Assembly (NCBI RefSeq): GCF_002933465.1
Contig: NZ_PSZE01000003.1
Location: forward strand, 248,001 to 312,000
Direction of reading: 5' to 3'
Length of the DNA: 64,000 nt
Source: Nocardia nova
GTDB lineage: Bacteria > Actinomycetota > Actinomycetes > Mycobacteriales > Mycobacteriaceae
Positions 35,855 through 43,099 of this stretch are shown here, piece by piece. A program made the translations under genes and the position numbers. The first letter of the stretch is position 1. Each line of letters starts with the position of its first letter. The notes beneath the pieces are model-generated. The model was not told the origin of the DNA, searched no databases, and saw nothing but the letters and a program-made list of their open reading frames with translations.

Positions 35855-37351
35855 CTAGAGGGCGGCGCCGGCGCCCTTGCGGGGCGGTTGGACCGGGAGA
35901 GTCATGGCCTCGCGCTCGGCGTCGGAGCGCGGGCGGGTGGTCAGGCCGAACACCGGTTCCGTGGTGATGCGGATTTCGCCCATCGTGGTGTCGGACAGCG
36001 GATCGCGCCAGTGGTCCCAGACCGGTGACATATCCAGGCCGCCCATGTACTTGATGTTGACCCCGTCGGTATCCGGGGCGGTGTGCAGGCGCTCCGCCTC
36101 GGCGACGATGACCTCGGTGCCGGTACGGTCCTGATCGCCGGTGGTCTCGCCGACATCGGTCAGGCCGGCCATGATCCGGGTGAACGACTGCTCGGGCGAA
36201 TCGCCGTCGCGGACGTCGGTGAGCTTGTGCGCGTGCGCGAAGTATTCCTCGGAGCCGATGTAGTGCTCGTACATCCGTGAGACCAGGGAGAGGAACCGGG
36301 TGTAGCCGCGGCGGTAGGTGTACTCGTAGTACGCCAGCGCATCGGTTTCGGACATCTCACCGCGCAGCGTGGTCGCGATCGCCGCCGCGGACACGAGCCC
36401 GGAATAGGTCGCCAGGTGAACTCCGGTGGACAACAACGGATCCAGGAAGCACGCCGCGTCGCCGACGAGGACGTAGCCGGGGCCGCAGAACCGGTCGGCG
36501 ACATAGGAGTAGTCCTGTTCGGCCCGCACATCGGCGATCTGCTCCGCACCCTCGAGCATTTCGCACATCGGCTTGCTCTCCCGGATGGTCTCCAGGTAGT
36601 ACGACTGGCGGGAATCGTGCGCGCGCAGCTTTTCGGCGGCCAGCCGCGCCGAGACCACATAGCCGACGCTGGTACGCCCGTCGGCGAGCGGGATGTTCCA
36701 GAACCAGCCGCCCTCCTGGGTCGACACCACGTTGATCGCGCCCTCCGGGCTGTCCGGGTGCAGGTGTGCGCCCTTCCAGTACGACCAGATCGCGACGTTG
36801 CGGAAGGCCGAATGTTGGCGACGCATGCCGAAGTGCTTGGCCAGCAACCCGTCTCGGCCGGTAGCGTCGACGAGGAAATCGAACTCGGTGGTGTGGACGG
36901 TGTCGTCGCCGGCCTTGACCCATTCCGCCGCGGTCGGACGCTCACCGTCGAACAGGATGTTCTCGACGGTCGCCTGTTCGATGACCTCTGCGCCCTGGTC
37001 GGCGGCGTTGCGTAGCAGGAGGTCGTCGAAGGCGGCGCGGTCGACCTGCCAGGACCATGCCTCGGCGTCGACGAGCTTGGACCAGTCCAGCAGCCAGGTG
37101 TCGTTCTGCCATTGGAAGTAGCCGCCGCGTTTGATCTGGAAGCCGTGCGCGGCGACCCTGTCGTAGGCGCCGGATACCCGCAGCGTGGACAGGCACGAGG
37201 CCAGCAGTGATTCTCCGATGTGGTAGCGCGGGAACGTATCCCGCTCCAGGAGGGTCACCTGCACTCCGGACCGTGCGAGCAGTGCGGCCGCGGTGGACCC
37301 CGCCGGGCCGCCGCCTACTACCAGAACGCGCGGAATTTCGTTGTTCCCCAT
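35855..37351 (-). CDS. FADH2-dependent halogenase
   Basis: A 498-residue flavoprotein with GGGPAGS (13-19) for FAD, the RYHIGESLL segment, the probable catalytic Lys in FQIKRGGYFQW (about K74), and the halogenase signature WFWNIP (216-221, the WxWxIP motif that excludes monooxygenase activity). Further on are GYVLVGDAACFLDPLLSTGVHLATYSG. The motif set is that of phenol/pyrrole halogenases that act on free or carrier-bound phenolic substrates, rather than free-tryptophan halogenases. It needs a flavin reductase, which I do not see in the window. ATG at 37351 follows GGGAG. It is first in an apparent operon with the chorismate-lyase-like, antiporter and P450 genes, suggesting halogenation of a hydroxybenzoate-derived substrate. 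Confidence 0.9.
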   Translation of the reverse strand: MGNNEIPRVLVVGGGPAGSTAAALLARSGVQVTLLERDTFPRYHIGESLLASCLSTLRVSGAYDRVAAHGFQIKRGGYFQWQNDTWLLDWSKLVDAEAWSWQVDRAAFDDLLLRNAADQGAEVIEQATVENILFDGERPTAAEWVKAGDDTVHTTEFDFLVDATGRDGLLAKHFGMRRQHSAFRNVAIWSYWKGAHLHPDSPEGAINVVSTQEGGWFWNIPLADGRTSVGYVVSARLAAEKLRAHDSRQSYYLETIRESKPMCEMLEGAEQIADVRAEQDYSYVADRFCGPGYVLVGDAACFLDPLLSTGVHLATYSGLVSAAAIATTLRGEMSETDALAYYEYTYRRGYTRFLSLVSRMYEHYIGSEEYFAHAHKLTDVRDGDSPEQSFTRIMAGLTDVGETTGDQDRTGTEVIVAEAERLHTAPDTDGVNIKYMGGLDMSPVWDHWRDPLSDTTMGEIRITTEPVFGLTTRPRSDAEREAMTLPVQPPRKGAGAAL

Positions 37352-37963
37352 AGCAACTCCCTGGAACTGCGTACGAACGGACGGTGCGCCGGATCGGCTG
37401 CCGGACCGAGTCCGGATGGCATGTCCTACGACAAAATCCGAAACCTCCGTAGCCGCTTGTTAACTCGTACTCGGCGCACGGGGAATCAGTTTATCAGTAG
37501 TACTTGAATCATCAAGGGAAACAGCAAGTTACGATGCAAGTTCGTATCAGCAGGGAGTAGCTGAAAGATAGCTGATGTGGGTATGAAGATGCCGCTGTCT
37601 GTGATGCGCGGCTAGGGTCACGACAGGGGACGCGACGTTGCGTTACGTGAGTGCCGTTTCGGCGAGCAAAGCGGAAGGTACGGTGACGACGACCCCAGGC
37701 GGGTTTGCGGTCCCGGCTGGTCATGTCCGGCATCACCCCACTTTCACCGACTCATCCAGGGTAAGGCCTTTGTCCGGTTCCCGCGGGGCGTCCGCCGGAT
37801 TCCGGCCACTCCTTCCGGGTATGCCCTGGTCGCGCGGCGTGCGAAGCAGAATCCTTGGGCCCGAACGACATTGCGGTATCCGGGTGAGGCGCCGGACGCC
37901 CAGGCGGGGCCGCGGTGCCGGCGTCAGGGCGCTGACGCACGGCACCGCGACCGTGCCGTGGTG
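37352..37963. other. Halogenase upstream region, AT-richer than surroundings
   Basis: This 612-bp gap has no convincing gene. Its halogenase-proximal part (about 37430-37600) is noticeably less GC-rich than the flanks, suggesting the operon promoter. It contains the inverted repeat CTTGA-ATCA-TCAAG near 37505-37518 and the direct-type repeat of AAGTTACGA/AAGTTCGTA close by, both possible regulator sites. Confidence 0.45.
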
Positions 37964-39073
37964 CTATCCGGTGGTCGTCTCGGCGGTCAGTGCCGCGGTC
38001 GTCTCGGCAGCGCGCTGCGCGTCCGCAACACTGCAGCGGCCGAGACCGCACGCGGTCGCGACGCCGAACGCGGGACGACCGGCCGCCTGCTCGAACAGTC
38101 GCAGGGCGTGTGCGCTGTCGTCGGCGGAATCCGGTGACACCACCCCCGCGATGACGTTCCAGTCCGGGTCCAGCCGGCGCAGGGGGGCGTAGAACGCGGC
38201 GTCCTGTGGTGCGGGTTCGGCACCGAACGCACACGGAATATGCACCGCCGGAAAGGGAGTGCCGTCTGCGCGCAGCCGGCGTGCGGTGTGCTTCAGCAGG
38301 GTGACCGCGGGCGCCAGCGAACGCGGGCTGAGCAGCGCCTTGTGCTGATAATCTCCGTAGCACAGATGGACCACCGCCTGTGCCCCGATCTCGTGTATGC
38401 CGGTGAGTACCCCGGCCAGTTGGCGAGCCAGCAGCGGCGCCGCCGCCCATTTCGCGCCCAACTGGTCGGCCTTGACCATGCCCAGCAGCGCGAACGGTGA
38501 TTCGACCTGCCAGACCACGCGATCGCCGTAGCGCGCGTTCACCTCCGCGATCTCTTGCAATGCGGCCTCGGTGAAGACCGGCAGATGCCGCAGTGCTGTC
38601 GCGATGAGATTGGAGCGGCGCAGGGCCGGGCCCAGCGGGAATCCGTTCGACACCGCCGCACCGGCGAAGACGAACATCGCCAGATCCAGCGGATTGGGTT
38701 GGCTCAGTTGCAATCTCGTCCCGTCCAGTTCGGGCCGCCCGGCGCGCACCTCGTCGAAGGCGGCTACCACGGCGCCGATGCGGTCGAGCCGGTCCATCGC
38801 CACGTGCCGCGGTTCCAGCTTCGCCCCCGGGCGCAGGCCGTAGCTCGGGAAATCGCTGTAGTCGGAGTAATCGCCGGTGCGGACGACATCGAAGACGTCC
38901 TCGTGCTCTCTGCGCCGGCGGAGGTAGTCGAGGATCCAGTCCGGATCCAGATCACAGGGCAGTCCGGTCACGGGATGGCCCGCACTGCGGTCGGCGAACC
39001 ACTGCAGCACCGCAGCATCCCCGGTCATCAACTCGGCTGGAACACTTCCGACATAATGCGCACACCTGGTCAT
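37964..39073 (-). CDS. MetE-C-like / UROD-superfamily zinc enzyme, function unknown
   Basis: A 369-residue protein resembling the C-terminal domain of cobalamin-independent methionine synthase. VVHLCYGDYQHK matches the H-x-C zinc ligand pair (H236, C238) and VATACGLGRC (C342) the last ligand; a Glu near 286 (FGAEP) may be the fourth. MetE itself is about twice as long, so this is a stand-alone catalytic-half protein. Related short forms transfer methyl groups between small thiols or carbon acids. The N-terminal half (TGLPCDLDPDWILDYLRRR, SYGLRPGAKLEPRH) is divergent. GAGGAG precedes the ATG. It lies 612 bp upstream of the halogenase on the same strand; a link to that operon is possible but unproved. 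Confidence 0.7.
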   Translation of the reverse strand: MTRCAHYVGSVPAELMTGDAAVLQWFADRSAGHPVTGLPCDLDPDWILDYLRRRREHEDVFDVVRTGDYSDYSDFPSYGLRPGAKLEPRHVAMDRLDRIGAVVAAFDEVRAGRPELDGTRLQLSQPNPLDLAMFVFAGAAVSNGFPLGPALRRSNLIATALRHLPVFTEAALQEIAEVNARYGDRVVWQVESPFALLGMVKADQLGAKWAAAPLLARQLAGVLTGIHEIGAQAVVHLCYGDYQHKALLSPRSLAPAVTLLKHTARRLRADGTPFPAVHIPCAFGAEPAPQDAAFYAPLRRLDPDWNVIAGVVSPDSADDSAHALRLFEQAAGRPAFGVATACGLGRCSVADAQRAAETTAALTAETTTG

Positions 39074-39225
39074 CGCACTCCTCGTAATTCCGTTTGCCCC
39101 TCTACATTCTCAGCCAGATCGTTTGCAGGTGAAAGAATTCCGGGAACCGGGAGGTAGACGCGGCGCTGCGGACGCGGATGGCTGTCGTGGCAACCGGGCG
39201 GGCGAGGCGAGCGGGTGTCGGTGGT

Positions 39226-39618
39226 CTACGGAACGGCGGGGCTCCCGCCGGGAGCCACCGGCAGGCCGGCCGCCTTCCACGCCCGGAACCCGCCGACCAG
39301 GTCGGTGGCGCGAGTCAGCCCGAGACGCTGCGCGTCGGCCGCGGCCAGGCTGGAGGCGTACCCCTCGTTGCAGACGATGATCACCTCGGTGTCGGAGGTC
39401 AGGTCCGGGAGCCGGTGCGAACCGTGGGGGTCGAGCCGCCATTCCAGCACGATGCGCTCGACGACGACCGCGCCGGGGATCTCACCCTCGGCGAGGCGGT
39501 TGGCGTGCGGGCGGATATCGACCACGAGCGCGCCCTCGGCCAACCGGTGCGCGGCGGTGACGGGCTCGACGCGGTTCAATCCGGCGCGTGCCTGTGCGAG
39601 CAGATCCTCGGCGCTCAT
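39226..39618 (-). CDS. Rhodanese-like sulfurtransferase
   Basis: A 130-residue single rhodanese domain. ALVVDIRPHANRLAEGEIPGAVVVER is the CH2A region and VIIVCNEGYASSLAAA the active-site loop, with Cys as the persulfide carrier; LVGGFRAWKAAGLP closes the fold. It moves sulfane sulfur between thiols. The gene lies 44 bp downstream of cysteine dioxygenase on the same strand, a pairing common in actinobacteria that couples cysteine sulfur oxidation with sulfane-sulfur handling. ATG at 39618 has AGGAG eight bases upstream; the frame open further upstream is not rhodanese-like. Confidence 0.85.
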   Translation of the reverse strand: MSAEDLLAQARAGLNRVEPVTAAHRLAEGALVVDIRPHANRLAEGEIPGAVVVERIVLEWRLDPHGSHRLPDLTSDTEVIIVCNEGYASSLAAADAQRLGLTRATDLVGGFRAWKAAGLPVAPGGSPAVP

Positions 39619-39662
39619 ACCGTCACTCCTCGGCGATCGGGCGATGTGGGTTACCGGCATGG

Positions 39663-40190
39663 TCACACACCGGTGAAATCCTGCAGCGAGCGGTATTCGC
39701 GGACCGGTCGCAGCGGTGGCGAGTAGGCGTGCACCGTGGCGGCCGGCCGGGCGCTGCGGTTGTGCAGCTGGTGGGCGCGTTCGGGCCCGAACGCGATCGT
39801 GTCGCCGGCGCGGCGCCGGGCCGAGCGTACGGGGCCGGTGGGGTAGCGGTAGTCCTCCTCCAGTTCACCGATCGAGACGGTGAACGAACCCGACGCGCCT
39901 CCGTGGTCGTGCGGTTCGGTGCCTTGCCCCGGCGCCCACGACAGCAGCCACAGTTCCACGCCCATCGTCAGCGCGAGCCGGGTCCACCAGCGGCGCGAGG
40001 TGTCGAACCGCACGATATCCAGCAGCGGTGTCGCCAGTTCGCTCGCCACCACCGCGGTGAGCTCGTGCAGTTCGGCCGGTGTCCACAGTGTGCGCTCGGC
40101 CACCACGGCGTCGTGGAGTAGCGGCACGTCGACGCCCGGATGAATATCTTTGGCGTGCTCGAGTCGCACAGGCACGGACGTCGTCACCAC
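39663..40190 (-). CDS. Cysteine dioxygenase
   Basis: A 175-residue cupin of the cysteine dioxygenase type I family. The iron ligands are visible as PHDHGGASGSFTVSIGELEE (H94, H96) and ERAHQLHNRS (H140). It oxidises L-cysteine to cysteine sulfinate. The cross-linked Cys of the mammalian enzyme is replaced by Gly in this motif (HDHGG), as usual in bacteria. Adjacent GTG codons at 40190 and 40187 are both possible starts after GGAAGGGG. It heads a two-gene unit with rhodanese. The upstream 350 bp carry a 13-bp tandem repeat and a 16-bp palindrome. Confidence 0.85.
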   Translation of the reverse strand: MVTTSVPVRLEHAKDIHPGVDVPLLHDAVVAERTLWTPAELHELTAVVASELATPLLDIVRFDTSRRWWTRLALTMGVELWLLSWAPGQGTEPHDHGGASGSFTVSIGELEEDYRYPTGPVRSARRRAGDTIAFGPERAHQLHNRSARPAATVHAYSPPLRPVREYRSLQDFTGV

Positions 40191-40316
40191 TACCCCTTCC
40201 ACACCGCGGTCACGCGAATTCTTCGCCGCCACACGCGGTTTGCCACCATCCAGACTCACCGTGAGCGAAACTCCGTGGTGTCGCCGAGCTGGGTGGTGCT
40301 CCGCGCGGGGAGGCGA

Positions 40317-40359
40317 CACGCTGAGGGGGCACGCTGAGGGGGCACGCTGAGGGGGCACG
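40317..40359. repeat. 13-bp tandem repeat, three copies
   Basis: CACGCTGAGGGGG is repeated exactly three times (40317-40329, 40330-40342, 40343-40355), followed by CACGC. It lies 130 bp upstream of cysteine dioxygenase, in a region without a gene. Confidence 0.8.
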
Positions 40360-40390
40360 CATGAGACACCGTGTCCGATGGCCATGCGCG

Positions 40391-40406
40391 CCGGAATCGA
40401 TTCCGG
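40391..40406. promoter_or_regulatory. 16-bp perfect palindrome, operator candidate
   Basis: CCGGAATCGATTCCGG is perfectly self-complementary with no spacer. It lies in the divergent gap between cysteine dioxygenase (start 40190) and the DUF6325 gene (start 40541) and could serve either. Confidence 0.5.
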
Positions 40407-40540
40407 TTTATCCGCGAGCGGCCCGGCTTCGAATCATTAGGTGTCACGCCGGTGGCCGATGTGCTCGTCGTCGACCGCGTGGCCTCAGCTGCTGTCTCGC
40501 CGAATCACGCCGGTGATCCGGCCAGGGATGAGGTACTCGG

Positions 40541-40993
40541 ATGACCAGTGCTGCCGGTATCGATGAGATGGGTCCGATCGACTATCTCGTTATCGAGTTC
40601 CCCGCGGGCCGCCCCCCGGACGGCTCGGCCCTGCCGGTGCTGCGCGATCTGGTCGGCCGGGGCATCATCCGCGTGCTGAATCTGGCGTTCCTCCGGAAAG
40701 AGGGCGACGGGTCGCTGACCGGCATCGATATCGCCGATATCGGGCTCGAGTGCGAAGCGACTGTGGCCTTGTTCGCCGAGGAGACGACGGGCGTACTCGA
40801 CGACGGCGATCTGCGGGAGGCGGGAGCCGCGCTGCATCCCGGGCGTTCGGCCGCCGTTCTGATCTACGAAAACACTTGGGCCGCACCGTTGTCGGTGGCC
40901 TTGCGGCGCAACGGCGCCGAAACGGTGGCGGCCGGCCGCATTCCGGTCGAGGCGATCCTGACCACCTTGGACAGCCTCGATGACAAGAACTGA
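40541..40993 (+). CDS. DUF6325 family protein
   Basis: A 150-residue protein starting after a short leader with MGPIDYLVIEFPAGRPPDGSALPVLRDLVGRGIIRVLNLAFLRK, the DUF6325 signature. It has an ENTWAAPLSVALRRNGAE segment toward the end that forms the second conserved block. Relatives are small soluble proteins often encoded near SHOCT-domain or envelope-stress genes; the biochemical role is unknown. No membrane segment is evident. It converges on a VOC-family gene, ending 10 bp from it. Confidence 0.75.
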   Translation: MTSAAGIDEMGPIDYLVIEFPAGRPPDGSALPVLRDLVGRGIIRVLNLAFLRKEGDGSLTGIDIADIGLECEATVALFAEETTGVLDDGDLREAGAALHPGRSAAVLIYENTWAAPLSVALRRNGAETVAAGRIPVEAILTTLDSLDDKN

Positions 40994-41003
40994 CATCGAG
41001 GAG

Positions 41004-41381
41004 TCAACCGCCCAGGACGCGAATCCGGACCTCGTCGGTCCATTCCACGTACTCGACCTGCGTCCCGTCGGGATGGCGGGCGTAGACGACGCGGCCGGTG
41101 GGGGAGGTGACCGGCTCGCCGACGACCGTGCCCCCGATATCGGCGAGGAAGGCCGGGAGCGCGCTCAGATCGTCCACGATCACCGGGCCGACGGTGCCGC
41201 GGTACTTGTCGATCGCCGCGTCCGGTCCCGCGACGACGAGAAAGCCACCGACGGCGGCGATTTCGGCTTCCTCGAATGGGAAGCGAAGGTCGGCCGGCGC
41301 CCCGACGAGGCGCTCGTAGATCGGCAGGGCCGCGTCCATATCAGCGACGAACAGCCGGGCATAGGTTTCGAGAATCCGCAT
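41004..41381 (-). CDS. VOC/glyoxalase superfamily protein
   Basis: A 125-residue vicinal-oxygen-chelate fold protein: MRILETYARLFVADMDAALPIYERLVG with the first beta-alpha unit, GGFLVVAGPDAAIDKYRG, and the second repeat ending YARHPDGTQVEYVEWTDE with the C-terminal Glu usually involved in metal binding. The first metal ligand position is not a His, so a ligand-binding rather than metalloenzyme role is possible. Start is ATG 41381 or the GTG at 41390; neither has a strong ribosome site. It is divergent from the HxlR regulator at 41446 and is its likely target. Confidence 0.78.
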   Translation of the reverse strand: MRILETYARLFVADMDAALPIYERLVGAPADLRFPFEEAEIAAVGGFLVVAGPDAAIDKYRGTVGPVIVDDLSALPAFLADIGGTVVGEPVTSPTGRVVYARHPDGTQVEYVEWTDEVRIRVLGG

Positions 41382-41403
41382 TCCTCGCACGCTACGGTCG
41401 TTC

Positions 41404-41418
41404 CTTACGCTGGGTAAG
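41404..41418. promoter_or_regulatory. HxlR operator candidate
   Basis: CTTAC-GCTGG-GTAAG, perfect 5-bp arms, is centred in the 64-bp gap between the divergent VOC gene and the HxlR regulator, the usual position for self-regulated divergent control. Confidence 0.55.
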
Positions 41419-41445
41419 TACGCACTTCAAGGTGAGAGGTACGCG

Positions 41446-41811
41446 GTGAGCGGGACAGAGCAGGAGCGCGCAGCGGCCGTCGCGCGCCACATTTTCGCGA
41501 CCCTGTCCACCAAGTGGGCCCTGGCCGTGCTGGAGGCGATCGGTGATCGCGAGCGCCGGTTCACCGAACTGCACCGCGCCGTTGAAGGCATCAGCTACAA
41601 AATGCTGACGCAGACCCTGCGGGCCCTCGAAGCCGACGGCATCGTCACCCGGTACGACCACCACACCGCGAATCAGCGGGTCGACTATTCCCTGACCCCG
41701 GCCGGTCTCGATCTGCTGGCCACCGTCCACCGACTGTGCACCTGGTCGCGGACTCATCTGGACGAGTTGCTCGACGCCCCGAACCATCCCGCTGCCCGGG
41801 CAGGGCGGTGA
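41446..41811 (+). CDS. HxlR family transcriptional regulator
   Basis: A 121-residue winged-helix protein with the HxlR features FATLSTKWALAVLEAIGDRERRFTELHRAVEGISYKMLTQTLRALEADGIV followed by the wing YDHHTANQRVDYSLTPAG. The N-terminal redox-sensing Cys found in many HxlR/YodB members is absent; its one Cys (HRLCTWS) is C-terminal. It probably represses the divergent VOC-family gene through the palindrome at 41404. GTG at 41446 is used. Confidence 0.87.
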   Translation: MSGTEQERAAAVARHIFATLSTKWALAVLEAIGDRERRFTELHRAVEGISYKMLTQTLRALEADGIVTRYDHHTANQRVDYSLTPAGLDLLATVHRLCTWSRTHLDELLDAPNHPAARAGR

Positions 41812-42007
41812 CACTCGAATCCAGCTGCGCCGGTGAGTCTTCCCCGGAGCCGGCGGTTGTGTTCCGAGACGATCCATGTCGAAGTCGTTGCAGCACAACG
41901 CATTCTATCTGCTCGGATACGGGCGTCTGTGCGTGCCGGGACCGGTTCGGCGGCTCGGTCGAAATATCGGCGTCGATGGCGGTGTTGTTCCGGCGGTGAG
42001 TGGCGAG

Positions 42008-42886
42008 ATGAAGATTCGGTTCGGGGTGGGTACCGGTTCGGCCGCCGACCCGCGAGAACTCGCCGAGCTCGTGGATCGGCTCGAGGCCGCGCGGGTCGAT
42101 TCGCTGTGGTTCTCCGAGCTGGTGTTCGCGCCGGCCGTGGATCCGACGGTGGGGATGGCGTTCGCGTTGTCGCGAACCAGCCGATTGAAGGTCGGCACGT
42201 CGGTGGCGATTCTGCCCGGGCGGCATCCGGTGCTGGTCGCCAAGCAACTGGCATCGCTGGCCGCCCTGGCACCGAAACGGGTTTTGCCGGTGTTCGGCTT
42301 GCGCCCGGCCGGCCCCGGAGAACAGGACCTGTTTCCGGTGCCGGGGCCGCGCGGGGCGGTCTTCGACGAATCGCTGCGCCTGCTGCGCGCGATGCTGCGC
42401 GCCGACGATGTCGATTTCGACGGCGACTACTTCACCGTTCGCGGGGCGACGGTGGGCACGCGGCCGACCCGCCCACTCGACATCTGGCTCGGTGGTCGCG
42501 TACCGGGCGCCTTCCGTCGCGTCGGCCGATACGGCGACGGCTGGCTCGGTAGTTTCGTGACCCCGGCCGAGGCGGCGGCCGGGGTATCGGCGATCAATGC
42601 GGCGGCAGCCGCGGCGGGCCGGGAGATCGAAGCCGATCACTTCGGCATCACGTTGCTGCTCGCGGAGAACGGCATCCCGGCCGAGCTGGCGGCACGGATC
42701 GGCGCGCAGCGATCGGGTGCCGATCCGGGCGATGTGATCGCCGGGAGCTGGGCGGATCTGCACCGGCTGGTAAACGAATACCTCGCGGCCGGACTGAGCA
42801 AATTCGTGGTGGTGCCGGCCGACGGCGCGCTATCGGCGGAATTCGTGGACCGGTTCGTCACCGAACTGCTGCCGCGGCAGAACTGA
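42008..42886 (+). CDS. LLM-class F420/FMN-dependent oxidoreductase
   Basis: A 292-residue TIM-barrel luciferase-like protein: MKIRFGVGTGSAADPRELAELVDRLEAARVDSLWFSEL, KVGTSVAILPGRHPVLVAKQLASL, RPLDIWLGGRVPGAFRRVGRYGDGWLGSF. The group is mainly F420-dependent in actinobacteria, but cofactor and substrate cannot be fixed here. The ATG at 42008 is the natural start of the fold; a GTG at 41996 in frame is an alternative. It stands alone after the HxlR gene (196-bp gap) and converges on a short oxidoreductase remnant. Confidence 0.85.
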   Translation: MKIRFGVGTGSAADPRELAELVDRLEAARVDSLWFSELVFAPAVDPTVGMAFALSRTSRLKVGTSVAILPGRHPVLVAKQLASLAALAPKRVLPVFGLRPAGPGEQDLFPVPGPRGAVFDESLRLLRAMLRADDVDFDGDYFTVRGATVGTRPTRPLDIWLGGRVPGAFRRVGRYGDGWLGSFVTPAEAAAGVSAINAAAAAAGREIEADHFGITLLLAENGIPAELAARIGAQRSGADPGDVIAGSWADLHRLVNEYLAAGLSKFVVVPADGALSAEFVDRFVTELLPRQN

Positions 42887-42903
42887 GGGCAGGGCTGGAG
42901 GCA

Positions 42904-43077
42904 TCAGGGCACGTCCATGACGAGCTTGCCCGTTGTGCCCCTCGTCCAGCTGTTCGTGGATCGCAACGACGCCCGGACTCCCACCAGCACCTCACCCGGC
43001 CCGGGACGCGGCGTATCGACGTCGCCAACCGTGAGTGCTTCCGGACCACCGAATTCCCGCAGCACCGCTGCACGCAT
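42904..43077 (-). pseudogene. Remnant of a zinc-type quinone oxidoreductase
   Basis: The 57-residue frame begins MRAAVLREFGGPEALTVGD with VDTPRPGPGEVLVGVRA, exactly the start of MDR-family NADPH:quinone reductases, which are normally about 320 residues. After GVRA the sequence degenerates (SLRSTNSWTRGTTGKLVMDVP) and stops; the following DNA encodes the convergent LLM gene, so no catalytic or cofactor domain remains. The start has a strong AGAGGAG site and follows the aldehyde dehydrogenase by 23 bp. A decayed gene or a 3' deletion is more likely than a functional peptide. Confidence 0.7.
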
Positions 43078-43099
43078 GCGCATCTCCTCTTTCGAGCCC

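Noticed and set aside
37638..38192. A 184-residue plus-strand frame in the halogenase upstream region
   Set aside because: The product is Arg/Val/Ser-rich without a domain, overlaps the 3' end of the MetE-like gene antisense, and has no ribosome-binding site.
40317..40359. Short tandem repeat considered as a CRISPR remnant
   Set aside because: The unit is 13 bp with no spacers and no cas genes nearby, so it is a simple tandem repeat.
41404..41418. CTTACGCTGGGTAAG considered as a fifth site of the fatty-acid TetR regulator
   Set aside because: Its core is 13 bp, not 14, and lacks the YC/GR inner bases; its place between VOC and HxlR genes fits an HxlR site better.
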